A stretch of 29,276 nucleotides of DNA, taken from an uncultured Peptococcaceae bacterium (GTDB lineage: Bacteria > Bacillota > Limnochordia > Darwinibacteriales > Darwinibacteriaceae). Under the pieces are notes generated by a model. It made no database searches. It saw nothing but the letters and a program-made list of their open reading frames with translations, and was not told the DNA's origin. This document shows positions 15,173 to 23,100 of the stretch, piece after piece. Within the stretch, counting starts at the first letter, position 1; the number at the start of each line of letters is the position of its first letter. The stretch lies in the NCBI GenBank assembly GCA_937988745.1, contig CALKAR010000279.1:1-29276 (forward strand), read 5' to 3'. A program made the translations under genes and the position numbers.

Positions 15173-16849
15173 ATGAATATCGCATTAGAACAGAGAGAGA
15201 AGCTTCAAGCTATTATTAATGAAGCCATTGACCAAGCCGTGGAAAACGGGGACCTGACTTTGACTGAAGTACCTGAATTCACCTTAGAGGCTCCTAAGGA
15301 TCCGAACCACGGTGATTTCGCCTCCAACATCGCGTTGGTGGCAGCCAAGGCTGCCCGTAAGCCTCCACGGGATGTGGCTGCTGCCCTTGTGAAATACATC
15401 CCTGTAGGTGGGTTCATCGAGAAGGTTGAAGTGGCTGGGCCGGGCTTTATCAATTTCTTCCTCAGTCATGACTGGTTGGCTGATATTCTGCGTTCCATTG
15501 AGACTCGCGGAGAGGATTATGGCACGAGCGACTACGGCAAGGGAGAAAAAGTCCTTCTCGAGTTTGTTAGTGCAAACCCTGTTGGACCGTTGAATGTTGT
15601 CAATGCTCGGGCAGCGGCTGTGGGCGATACTCTCGCTAGGCTCATGCGGGCTTGCGGTTATGTAGTAGGAACTGAGTTCTATGTCAACGATGCAGGTAAC
15701 CAAGCAGATGTATTTGCCAATTCATTAGTTGCCCGCTGTCATCAGCAGGTTGACCCTGATTATCCTTTCCCTGAAGAAGGCTATCCTGGAGAATACGTAA
15801 TCGACCTTGCAAAGCGTCTGCTGGAGGAAAAACCTGATTTCCTCGAGTGGCCCCGTGAGGAGCAGCTGGCTTTCTGCAAACGGTGGGGAACAGATCAAAT
15901 GGTAGAATGGCAGGCAGCGGATCTGCGCAGCTATGGTGTAGAGTTCGACGTATGGTTTAGAGAGCGGGACCTCCATGCTGCTGGCGAGCTCGAGAAAGTG
16001 ATCGAGTATTTTCGTGAAAAAGGCTACTTATTTGAAGAAGAAGGTGCGCTCTGGTTTAAGTCTACAGAGTTCGGTGATGATAAGGACCGGGTACTGATCA
16101 AGAGCGACGGTGCTTACACTTATGTCACAGCTGATATTGCCTATCATTGGGACAAACTGAAGCGTGGCTATACAAAGCTGATCGACATACTTGGACCCGA
16201 CCATCACGGCTATATCGGCCGGATGAAGGCGGCCATCCAAGCGCTAGGCTATAGCGAAGATACTCTAGAAGTACTGATTCTGCAGTATGTTGCGCTCTTG
16301 AGAGATGGTCAGCAGGTTAAAATGTCGAAGCGCGCTGGCGAATTCGTTACAATGCAGGACCTTCTGGACGAGGTCGGTACTGATGCTGCCCGCTATTTCT
16401 TCTTGATGCGCAGTCCTGAGAGTCATCTGGACTTCGACCTGAACCTAGCAGTGGAGCAGAGCAGCGAAAACCCTGTTTACTATATCCAGTACGCTCATGC
16501 TAGGATCTGCAGCATCCTCAGGCAGGCAGAAGAAATTGGAGTTGCGGTTCCCAGTGCTTCCGAGGCTGACCTTATTCTGCTGACATCTGATTATGAAGTA
16601 AATCTGATCAAGAAACTAGGTGAGCTTCCCGAGGAGATTATTTTGGCTACCATTCAGCGTGAGCCGCACCGTATTGCTCGCTATGCCTTGGATCTAGCAA
16701 GTATTTTCCATAGTTTCTATACTCACTGCCATGTCCTGGGTGAAGAAGGTTCGCTGCGGGATGCCCGCTTGGTACTGGTCAAATGTGTGCAGATTGTATT
16801 GAAGCGAAGCTTGGATCTCTTGGGCATTTCAGCTCCAGAACAGATGTGA
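15173..16849 (+). CDS. argS: Arginyl-tRNA synthetase
   Basis: This 558-residue class I synthetase charges tRNA-Arg. The start is ATG 15173 with GGAGGT at 15161-15166; an upstream in-frame ATG at 15005 lies inside fhs and is rejected. The N-terminal tRNA D-loop recognition domain covers about 1-115, the catalytic domain follows (EFVSANPVGPL, FYVNDAGNQ, DILGPDHHGYIGR), and KMSKRAGE (383-390) is intact. The DALR anticodon-binding domain forms the C-terminus. Oddly, the HIGH motif, normally HVGH or similar after the SANPTGPL stretch, reads Asn-Val-Val-Asn (141-144). The surrounding sequence is well conserved, so this is probably a lineage variant rather than a damaged enzyme. It heads an operon with the membrane protein gene and pyrG. 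Confidence 0.96.
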   Translation: MNIALEQREKLQAIINEAIDQAVENGDLTLTEVPEFTLEAPKDPNHGDFASNIALVAAKAARKPPRDVAAALVKYIPVGGFIEKVEVAGPGFINFFLSHDWLADILRSIETRGEDYGTSDYGKGEKVLLEFVSANPVGPLNVVNARAAAVGDTLARLMRACGYVVGTEFYVNDAGNQADVFANSLVARCHQQVDPDYPFPEEGYPGEYVIDLAKRLLEEKPDFLEWPREEQLAFCKRWGTDQMVEWQAADLRSYGVEFDVWFRERDLHAAGELEKVIEYFREKGYLFEEEGALWFKSTEFGDDKDRVLIKSDGAYTYVTADIAYHWDKLKRGYTKLIDILGPDHHGYIGRMKAAIQALGYSEDTLEVLILQYVALLRDGQQVKMSKRAGEFVTMQDLLDEVGTDAARYFFLMRSPESHLDFDLNLAVEQSSENPVYYIQYAHARICSILRQAEEIGVAVPSASEADLILLTSDYEVNLIKKLGELPEEIILATIQREPHRIARYALDLASIFHSFYTHCHVLGEEGSLRDARLVLVKCVQIVLKRSLDLLGISAPEQM

Positions 16850-16865
16850 TGAAGGAGAGACATTT

Positions 16866-17576
16866 ATGAATTTATACCAGGGTTGGCAGGTGATTGTGCA
16901 GTCATTCAAGACACTGTATGAGCGGATCGGCTTGGTTATGGGAACCAACTTATTGTGGTTCTTTGTCGGCTTTGGTCCAGCGCTCATTGTCTTGTATATT
17001 CCGTACCAGCATCCAATCTTGTTTGTTGCTGGTATATTGGTTACCATCCTGACTCTTGGAGCATCAACTGCAGCGGTGAACCATGTGATGATCAAGATCA
17101 TCAATCGCGACGAAGTTGGGCTGAGGGATTTCAAGGTCGGCTTCCGCAAATTCTTCGGCCGCGGTGCTCTTATGGCTCTAATTGCCATATTGGGAGCAAT
17201 AATACTGTGGGTTGATCTGTTGTTTAGCCTAAGTCACCCCAACCAGATTTTTCAGCTGCTGAGCGGCATATGGATTTGGGGTATGATCTTTTGGTATGCA
17301 GTCCTGCAGTTTGTATATCCGTTTTTAGTGCAGCAGGATATTGGGCTGTTGAAAGCACTAAAGCGTTCTGCTCTAGTAGTAATCGATAATCTCTTGGGCA
17401 GCGTCATCGTGGTAGTTGTAACCCTTGTGGTATTGGTGCTCTGCATAATTCTAGCTGCTCCCCTCTTGCTCTTTGTGGCAAGCTTGCTGGCACTGATTCA
17501 AAATTACGCATACAACCAGATTTTGCAGAAATACGAGAAGGCAGAAAAAGAGGCAGAAGCGGAAGCCGAAGTATAA
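16866..17576 (+). CDS. Polytopic membrane protein, possibly DUF624/YesL-like
   Basis: This 236-residue protein has about five or six transmembrane segments (near 23-45, 50-72, 100-120, 130-150 and 175-212) and a highly charged tail KYEKAEKEAEAEAEV. Between the second and third helices lies a basic cytoplasmic loop (RDFKVGFRKFFGRG). The topology and the loop resemble the DUF624/YesL family of membrane proteins often linked to carbohydrate uptake, but the match is by impression only. ATG 16866 follows AAGGAGAG. It sits between argS (16 bp gap) and pyrG (12 bp gap) in an apparent operon; this position is occupied by rpoE in many Bacillota, and the protein is clearly not RpoE. Confidence 0.7.
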   Translation: MNLYQGWQVIVQSFKTLYERIGLVMGTNLLWFFVGFGPALIVLYIPYQHPILFVAGILVTILTLGASTAAVNHVMIKIINRDEVGLRDFKVGFRKFFGRGALMALIAILGAIILWVDLLFSLSHPNQIFQLLSGIWIWGMIFWYAVLQFVYPFLVQQDIGLLKALKRSALVVIDNLLGSVIVVVVTLVVLVLCIILAAPLLLFVASLLALIQNYAYNQILQKYEKAEKEAEAEAEV

Positions 17577-17588
17577 GGAGGACAAGGC

Positions 17589-19187
17589 ATGGCCAAATAT
17601 ATCTTTGTTACCGGTGGCGTTGTCTCCAGCCTCGGCAAGGGCATCACCGTTGCATCATTGGGACGGCTGCTGAAGAGCCGAGGTCTGACAGTAAGCGTGT
17701 TAAAACTGGATCCCTATTTGAATATTGACCCAGGTACCATGAGTCCATTTCAGCATGGCGAGGTTTTTGTGACAGAAGACGGTGCTGAAACCGATCTGGA
17801 CTTAGGGCATTATGAACGTTTTATTGATACTAATGTAAGCAGGAAAAGCAACGTCACTACGGGGAAAATCTATTGGTCGATTTTATCAAAGGAACGGCGA
17901 GGAGCTTTTCTTGGGGGTACTGTTCAAGTTATTCCCCATGTAACTAATGAAATCAAATCGCATATCACAGAGCTGGCAAAAGAAGAGTCTCCTGATGTAG
18001 TCTTGGTAGAAATCGGAGGAACCGTGGGTGACATTGAGAGTCTGCCATTCTTAGAAGCGATCCGGCAGATGAAGAACGATGTAGGCCGAGATTCATGCTT
18101 ATACATCCATGTCACTTTAGTTCCCTATGTGGGAGCAGCCGGGGAGCTCAAGACCAAGCCTACTCAGCACAGCGTGAAAGAGCTGCGCAGTATTGGTATT
18201 CAGCCGGATATCATCGTCTGTCGCAGCGAACATCAAATTACGCCTGAACTACAGGCAAAAATAGCTCTCTTCTGTGATATCGAGGAACGGGCAGTCATTC
18301 CCAATGTGGATGTGGAGAGTATTTATGAAGTGCCCCTCGAATTTGCTAAAGTGGGCTTAGACCAAATCGTTTTGGAAAAACTAGGATTAGAGGGCGGCGA
18401 AGCCGACTTATCCGAGTGGGAAGCCTTAGTAGAGGCGGTTAAGAATCCGCAGCATGAGATCACGATTGGAATTGTTGGTAAATATGTTTCACTCCCAGAT
18501 GCATACCTAAGTGTTGCCGAAGCACTGCGCCATGGTGGCGTTGCTAATGATACGGCTGTGAAAATCGAATGGATCGATGCCGAATCAATAGAGCGTGATG
18601 GCACAGCAGTTTTGAAAGATCTGGATGGAATTCTTGTTCCAGGAGGGTTTGGCAGCCGCGGTGTGGAAGGTAAGATCAAGGCTGTAGAGTATGCCCGGAA
18701 GAATAAAGTGCCTTTCCTAGGAATTTGTTTAGGAATGCAGTGTGCTGTCATTGAATTTGCTCGGAACGTAGCCGGGCTGGAGGACGCAGGCAGCTTGGAA
18801 TATGGCAATTGTGCTCATCCAGTAATCGGACCAATGCCCGGAAGAGTTGATGTAGAACACATGGGAGGCACTATGCGTCTGGGCATCTATCCCTGTGTAG
18901 TAGAAGAGGGTTCGAAGACCCATGAAGCCTATGGTGTTCGGGAAATTGAAGAACGCCATCGACATCGCTACGAGTTCAACAACGCCTATCGCGACATATT
19001 AGCTCAACACGGACTGCGTTATAGTGGGCTTTCCCCTGATAGGGAGCTTGTAGAAATTATTGAGTTAGAAGACCACCCTTGGTTTGTGGCTACTCAGTTC
19101 CATCCTGAATTTAAGTCACGCCCCACCAACGCGCATCCTCTATTTAGGGCTTTTGTAAAAGCTGCCAAGGAGGCTTCTGGACAGTAG
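17589..19187 (+). CDS. pyrG: CTP synthase
   Basis: PyrG aminates UTP to CTP with glutamine and ATP. The 532-residue protein has the synthetase domain (KYIFVTGGVVSSLGKGI at 3-19, SPFQHGEVFVTEDGAETDLD) and a C-terminal class I glutamine amidotransferase domain with nucleophile Cys380 in GICLGMQC and the His-Glu of the HPEF motif near the end. ATG 17589 has AAGGAGGACAAGGC upstream. Spacing suggests co-transcription with argS and the membrane protein gene. The GGGC-type reiterative-initiation pyrG leader of Bacillus cannot apply here, since no promoter lies directly upstream. Confidence 0.98.
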   Translation: MAKYIFVTGGVVSSLGKGITVASLGRLLKSRGLTVSVLKLDPYLNIDPGTMSPFQHGEVFVTEDGAETDLDLGHYERFIDTNVSRKSNVTTGKIYWSILSKERRGAFLGGTVQVIPHVTNEIKSHITELAKEESPDVVLVEIGGTVGDIESLPFLEAIRQMKNDVGRDSCLYIHVTLVPYVGAAGELKTKPTQHSVKELRSIGIQPDIIVCRSEHQITPELQAKIALFCDIEERAVIPNVDVESIYEVPLEFAKVGLDQIVLEKLGLEGGEADLSEWEALVEAVKNPQHEITIGIVGKYVSLPDAYLSVAEALRHGGVANDTAVKIEWIDAESIERDGTAVLKDLDGILVPGGFGSRGVEGKIKAVEYARKNKVPFLGICLGMQCAVIEFARNVAGLEDAGSLEYGNCAHPVIGPMPGRVDVEHMGGTMRLGIYPCVVEEGSKTHEAYGVREIEERHRHRYEFNNAYRDILAQHGLRYSGLSPDRELVEIIELEDHPWFVATQFHPEFKSRPTNAHPLFRAFVKAAKEASGQ

Positions 19188-19210
19188 CGAGGCATGCGGA
19201 GGTGATAGGT

Positions 19211-19687
19211 TTGCTGCAGATGAACGTTAAGCTGGTTGGACTGGATCAAGCCAGCATGGTACCGGTGGTTATTCTCAGCGATGCTGAAGAGCGGTATTAT
19301 GTGCCAGTTGTGATTGGCCCCGCCGAGGCAAACGCAATTGCGTTGGTCCTCGAGGGAGTCGACACACCTCGCCCATTGACTCATGATCTGCTGTTGTCGA
19401 CAATTAAACAGTTAGGTGCAGCGGTGGACCGCATTGTGATCACTGAGCTTAAAGACGACGTATATTACGCACGGATCATTTTGTCTCGCGGTGGTCAGCG
19501 CATTGAACTCGATGCGCGGCCCAGCGATTCGATAGCCTTAGCTCTCAGGGCCGGCGCACCTATCTATGTATCGGAGCAGATTGTCTCTGAGTCGGCTATG
19601 ACCAAGCCTGCTGAAGACCCAGAATTAGAAGCTTTTCGGGAATTCTTGGAAAACTTGTCTCCGGACGACTTTCGCAAACAGCAGTAA
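19211..19687 (+). CDS. BFN-domain (DUF151, bifunctional nuclease family) protein
   Basis: This 158-residue protein contains the BFN/DUF151 domain, present in many bacteria and plants and linked to nuclease activity in plant members; bacterial roles are poorly known. Family features are MNVKLVGLDQASMVPVVILS, YYVPVVIGPAEANAIALVLEG and the strongly conserved DARPSDSIALALRAGAPIYV. The TTG at 19211 is chosen because the GTG nine bases upstream lies inside the Shine-Dalgarno sequence GGAGGTGAT (19198-19206). A charged tail (PELEAFREFLENLSPDDF) looks like the helical C-terminus seen in bacterial members. It follows pyrG closely and is probably the last gene of that transcript. Confidence 0.9.
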   Translation: MLQMNVKLVGLDQASMVPVVILSDAEERYYVPVVIGPAEANAIALVLEGVDTPRPLTHDLLLSTIKQLGAAVDRIVITELKDDVYYARIILSRGGQRIELDARPSDSIALALRAGAPIYVSEQIVSESAMTKPAEDPELEAFREFLENLSPDDFRKQQ

Positions 19688-19713
19688 TATTTTTGAATAG
19701 CTGAAGAAACTTG

Positions 19714-19747
19714 GGCACATACTCTGACTGAGAAAGGAGTATGTGCC
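19714..19747 (+). promoter_or_regulatory. Perfect inverted repeat overlapping the RBS of the next gene
   Basis: GGCACATACTC (19714-19724) and GAGTATGTGCC (19737-19747) form a perfect 11-bp stem around a 12-nt loop. The 3' arm abuts the ATG at 19748 and takes in the last three bases of the Shine-Dalgarno AAAGGAG (19733-19739). This could control translation or be a protein-binding operator. It lacks a T-tract and is therefore not a terminator. Confidence 0.75.
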
Positions 19748-20134
19748 ATGTTTCGTAAAGCCCTCATGATTTTTGCTGCTATTAGCATTGTGGTTCTAGG
19801 TAGTTTTTCTGCACATGCATATCATCCAAGTGCCCTTCATGGCGACATTCTTGATGTATTACCAGAACAGGGGAAGATCCGGCTGCAGACAAAAAAGGGT
19901 ATGTTCATCTTAGAACTTGAGCCCTCCTGTCAGATTTCCCGCGGTGGTCAGAGTGTAACCCTTGCTGCCGTTCGGCCCATCGCTCCAGGGCGGTATCAAG
20001 ATGGGATATTTTTGTTAAATTCGTCAGGTCGTGTAATGGAGATTTTTGTCAATTACAACCTGCAGGAAGAAGCGGGTTTTCTCATATCTTATAATATTTT
20101 TGGGGAAATCAAGATGATGGAACCGCTAGACTAG
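19748..20134 (+). CDS. Small secreted protein of unknown function
   Basis: I do not recognise this 128-residue protein. A clear signal peptide (MFRKALMIFAAISIVVLGSF) has a likely cleavage site after AHA at residue 24. The mature part is short and beta-rich (DILDVLPEQGKIRLQTKKG, MFILELEPSCQI) with one Cys, suggesting a small OB-like or beta-barrel fold exported to the periplasm or outside. ATG 19748 follows AAAGGAG but 8 nt away and inside a hairpin (see the inverted repeat). No terminator separates it from the zinc-ribbon gene, which starts 62 bp later. Confidence 0.8.
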   Translation: MFRKALMIFAAISIVVLGSFSAHAYHPSALHGDILDVLPEQGKIRLQTKKGMFILELEPSCQISRGGQSVTLAAVRPIAPGRYQDGIFLLNSSGRVMEIFVNYNLQEEAGFLISYNIFGEIKMMEPLD

Positions 20135-20196
20135 CGAAAGGGAAATCTTCCTCCCTGGCGAATACTTAATAACGCGGTAGATGGGAGGAGTCCTAC

Positions 20197-20835
20197 GTGA
20201 TTTATGACGGCGAGAGGACATTGGCGCTCCAATGCCCTGCATGTCAGGGGATTCAGTTCCATGTCTTTTATGTATTTGAAATAAGTCACCGGCCTCATCC
20301 TTTGCAGTGTAAGTGTGGGTTTGCACACGGTCAAATCAGGCGTTCGAGCAAGCGTTACATCATTGATGCCTTTAGTCTTGCTGGAGACCGCGTGCGATTA
20401 ACTTATTCTGCAAGGGAGTTTCTGCGCGCTACCTTGGTTCCGCTGGTTGAGCCCACATTTGGAGACATTGTGGGGTACCTCGGGAAGAATGACGAAGTGG
20501 CTGAGGCTGTGGCTTATTCGGATGACTTATCTGAGGTAGGGAGCCTTTCCAATGAACTGGAACAGTTTGAAAACCCTGATGTGATGTTTGCAATTTTGGC
20601 ACGCCTTCAGCAGTTGGCAGGTATGAATAAAGTGGCCTGTCAGTGTGACCATCCGTCGGTAGGTATCGACATCTACAGCGATAAAGTTGAATTGGTGTGT
20701 TCTTACTGCGGAAGTGCGATGCTGATCGGCGCATCAACTGAAACCGATCTGCAGCGTGTCTTGAGTTTAAGTGAAATTGCGATGGAACCGTCATCGTACG
20801 CATCGTTGGGCGAGCGCCTGAGACCCCTATTTTAG
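20197..20835 (+). CDS. Protein with two zinc-ribbon-like Cys clusters, function unknown
   Basis: I do not recognise this 212-residue protein. It has two four-Cys sets: Cys13/Cys16 (CPAC) with Cys38/Cys40 (CKC), and Cys148/Cys150 (CQC) with Cys168/Cys171 (CSYC). Each pairs one CxxC with one CxC and could hold a zinc ion. The CxC motif comes second in the first set and first in the second set. Between them lies a helical acidic segment (about 95-145). There is no signal peptide or membrane helix. GTG 20197 has GGGAGGAG (20183-20190). It stands 31 bp before fba, so it may share a transcript with fba and rho. Nucleic-acid binding or a structural role are both possible. Confidence 0.8.
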   Translation: MIYDGERTLALQCPACQGIQFHVFYVFEISHRPHPLQCKCGFAHGQIRRSSKRYIIDAFSLAGDRVRLTYSAREFLRATLVPLVEPTFGDIVGYLGKNDEVAEAVAYSDDLSEVGSLSNELEQFENPDVMFAILARLQQLAGMNKVACQCDHPSVGIDIYSDKVELVCSYCGSAMLIGASTETDLQRVLSLSEIAMEPSSYASLGERLRPLF

Positions 20836-20866
20836 ATTGGTTTGAATTGTAAGGAGGTAGACCCCA

Positions 20867-21715
20867 TTGCTAGTTTCCGGAAAGGAAATACTACAAGCCG
20901 CCAAGAAGGGCGGTTATGCTGTTGGTGCCTTTAACCTTAACAACATGGAAATCCTGCAGGCCATCATTGAAGCGGCGGAAGAAGAGAGATCCCCTGTTAT
21001 TCTCCAAGCCAGCCAAGGAGCTCTCAAGTACGCTGGTATTGAGTACATAGCAGGTCTTGCACGTATTGCAGCCGAAAAAGCCACCGTACCGATTGCGTTA
21101 AACCTGGACCATGGTACAAGTTTCGAGCAGGTAGTCAAATGTGTGCGTCATGGCTTCACCGCAGTGATGATTGATGGCTCGCAGCTTCCTTTTGAAGAAA
21201 ATATTGCTATCGTCCAAAAAGTTGTCGAAGTAGCGCACCCGAATAATGTCTCCGTCGAGGCCGAGCTCGGCAAAATTGGTGGAGTAGAAGATGACATTGT
21301 TGTTGATGAGCGCGAAGCCACGTTTACCGATCCAGACGAAGCAGCTGAGTTCGCTGAGCGCACAAAATGTGACGCTTTGGCTGTCGCCATCGGAACCGCT
21401 CATGGTCCGTACAAGGGAGAACCTAAACTCGATTTTGATCGCTTAAAGGCCATCAGCAGCAAGACAGATGTTCCTTTAGTTCTGCACGGTGCATCTGGGG
21501 TACCTGATGAAGCTATTAAGATTGCTCGCCAATATGTGTCGAAGATTAATATCGATACAGAGCTGCGCATAGCTTTTTCTAAGGCCATCGCTGAATTCAT
21601 TCGCGAGAACCCGAATGAGATTGATCCGCGCAAGATTTTAGGTCCAGCCAAGGCTGCAATGAAAGAAGTAGCTCGTGAAAAAATGAGACTGTTCGGCTCG
21701 GCTGGAAAAGCATAA
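20867..21715 (+). CDS. fba: Class II fructose-1,6-bisphosphate aldolase
   Basis: This zinc-dependent aldolase splits fructose-1,6-bisphosphate into DHAP and glyceraldehyde-3-phosphate. The 282-residue size is typical of the short FbaA/GatY type. Seen are the catalytic Asp81 with zinc ligand His82 (NLDHGTS), Glu132/Glu134 (VEAELG), His179 (TAHGPYKG), His207 (LVLHGASGV) and the phosphate-binding NIDTELR. TTG 20867 is the start, with AAGGAGGTAG at 20851-20860. The fba-rho order matches the rho neighbourhood of Bacillota. Tagatose-bisphosphate aldolase cannot be fully excluded, but the location argues for glycolysis. Confidence 0.95.
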   Translation: MLVSGKEILQAAKKGGYAVGAFNLNNMEILQAIIEAAEEERSPVILQASQGALKYAGIEYIAGLARIAAEKATVPIALNLDHGTSFEQVVKCVRHGFTAVMIDGSQLPFEENIAIVQKVVEVAHPNNVSVEAELGKIGGVEDDIVVDEREATFTDPDEAAEFAERTKCDALAVAIGTAHGPYKGEPKLDFDRLKAISSKTDVPLVLHGASGVPDEAIKIARQYVSKINIDTELRIAFSKAIAEFIRENPNEIDPRKILGPAKAAMKEVAREKMRLFGSAGKA

Positions 21716-21725
21716 GATATTTAGT

Positions 21726-21746
21726 GGGGAGGGGTAATCCCTCCCC
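21726..21746 (+). repeat. GC-rich hairpin between fba and rho
   Basis: GGGGAGGG (21726-21733) pairs with CCCTCCCC (21739-21746) around a 5-nt loop. The following CTACTTTG is too poor in T for a standard terminator. It lies 22 nt upstream of the rho start and might cause a pause, weak termination or protect the mRNA. Confidence 0.55.
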
Positions 21747-21768
21747 CTACTTTGAAGGTGGTGAACAT

Positions 21769-23040
21769 TTGAATATTGCGGAATTAGAATCTAAAACGGC
21801 TTCTGAGTTGCAGGAACTAGCTCGCGAAATGGGCATCACCGGCGTATCTAAACTGCGAAAGAAAGATTTAATAATCGAGATCCTAAAAACGGAGACTGAA
21901 AAAGAGGGTTTGCTGTTTATCAGCGGTATTTTAGAGATAATGCCGGACGGATTCGGTTTCCTGCGCCTCGATAACTACACACCTGGGCAGGACGATGTGT
22001 ATGTCTCTCCATCGCAAATAAGACGCTTCTCTATGCGGACAGGGGATGAAATCCTCGGTCAAGTAAGGCCCCCTAAGGATGGAGAACGCTACTACGCACT
22101 CCTCAAGGTACTCGCTATTAATCTTCTTGACCCAGAGCTGGCTCCCAAACGGCCCTGCTTTGATGAACTAACTCCAATCTACCCCATTGAGCGTATTCGC
22201 CTCGAAACTACTCCGGATGACTACACCACGAGATTAATCGATCTCTTAGCTCCTCTTGGTTTAGGACAGCGTGGTCTGATTGTGGCTCCGCCCAAAGCAG
22301 GGAAGACAACTGTACTTAAGAAAATCGCCAATGCTATCAGTGCAAATCACCCAGAGATAGAAATTATTGTACTGCTTATCGATGAACGTCCAGAGGAAGT
22401 CACAGACATGGAGCGTTCCGTCGACGGCGAAGTGATCAGCTCTACCTTTGATCTTCCTCCTGAAAACCACGTCCGTATCGCCGATATTGTTCTCAGCCGA
22501 GCTAAGCGCCTGGTCGAATCGGGTAAAGACGTGGTCATCCTCATGGACAGTATTACGAGGCTGGCAAGGGCTCACAATCTGGTTGTTCCACCGAGTGGGA
22601 GGACTCTTTCTGGCGGAGTAGACCCTGCAGCACTGCACAGGCCAAAGCGTTTCTTCGGAGCAGCCCGCAAGCTGGAGGGACACGGAAGTCTGACAATTTT
22701 GGCTACAGCTTTAATTGAAACCGGCAGTCGGATGGACGACGTGATCTACGAAGAGTTTAAAGGGACTGGGAACATGGAGCTCCATCTAGACCGTAAGCTT
22801 GCCGAAAGGCGTTTGTTCCCAGCGGTTGATGTGGATAAATCTGGAACCCGCAAAGAGGAGCTGCTCTTAACGGCAGAAGAACTGGATGCGTCCTGGATTT
22901 TGCGCAAAGCTATGTCTTCGCTTGGTTCTGTAGAAACTCTGGAATTACTATTGGAGCGGTTGAGCAATACTAAGACTAATGCTGAGCTGGTAGATTTAAT
23001 AAGAACTTCCTCTTTCGCGGAAAATGTACGGAATAAGTAA
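21769..23040 (+). CDS. rho: Transcription termination factor Rho
   Basis: Rho is the hexameric RNA-dependent ATPase that ends transcription. The 423-residue protein has the N-terminal helical domain (3-45), the cold-shock-like RNA-binding domain with GFGFLR (61-66), Walker A APPKAGKT (173-180), Walker B region VLLIDERPEE (201-210), the Q-loop/secondary site region KRLVESGKDVVILMDSITRL and the R-loop region VVPPSGRTLSGGVDP. TTG 21769 is preferred over the upstream in-frame GTG at 21724: AAGGTGGTG is just upstream of it and family members begin at this helix. It has no long N-terminal insertion as in Actinobacteria. Confidence 0.97.
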   Translation: MNIAELESKTASELQELAREMGITGVSKLRKKDLIIEILKTETEKEGLLFISGILEIMPDGFGFLRLDNYTPGQDDVYVSPSQIRRFSMRTGDEILGQVRPPKDGERYYALLKVLAINLLDPELAPKRPCFDELTPIYPIERIRLETTPDDYTTRLIDLLAPLGLGQRGLIVAPPKAGKTTVLKKIANAISANHPEIEIIVLLIDERPEEVTDMERSVDGEVISSTFDLPPENHVRIADIVLSRAKRLVESGKDVVILMDSITRLARAHNLVVPPSGRTLSGGVDPAALHRPKRFFGAARKLEGHGSLTILATALIETGSRMDDVIYEEFKGTGNMELHLDRKLAERRLFPAVDVDKSGTRKEELLLTAEELDASWILRKAMSSLGSVETLELLLERLSNTKTNAELVDLIRTSSFAENVRNK

Positions 23041-23056
23041 AGGAAATTTGTGTTTG

Positions 23057-23065
23057 TTGTCGAAT
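23057..23065 (+). promoter_or_regulatory. Possible Spo0A box upstream of the LysM/M23 gene
   Basis: TTGTCGAAT (23057-23065) matches the TGTCGAA core of the Spo0A binding box and lies 36 bp before the start of the peptidase gene. The 7-mer also occurs by chance inside several coding regions of the window, so this is weak. Confidence 0.25.
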
Positions 23066-23100
23066 AATTGTTTGATGGAATGTGTTGAGGAGGAGCTGAA

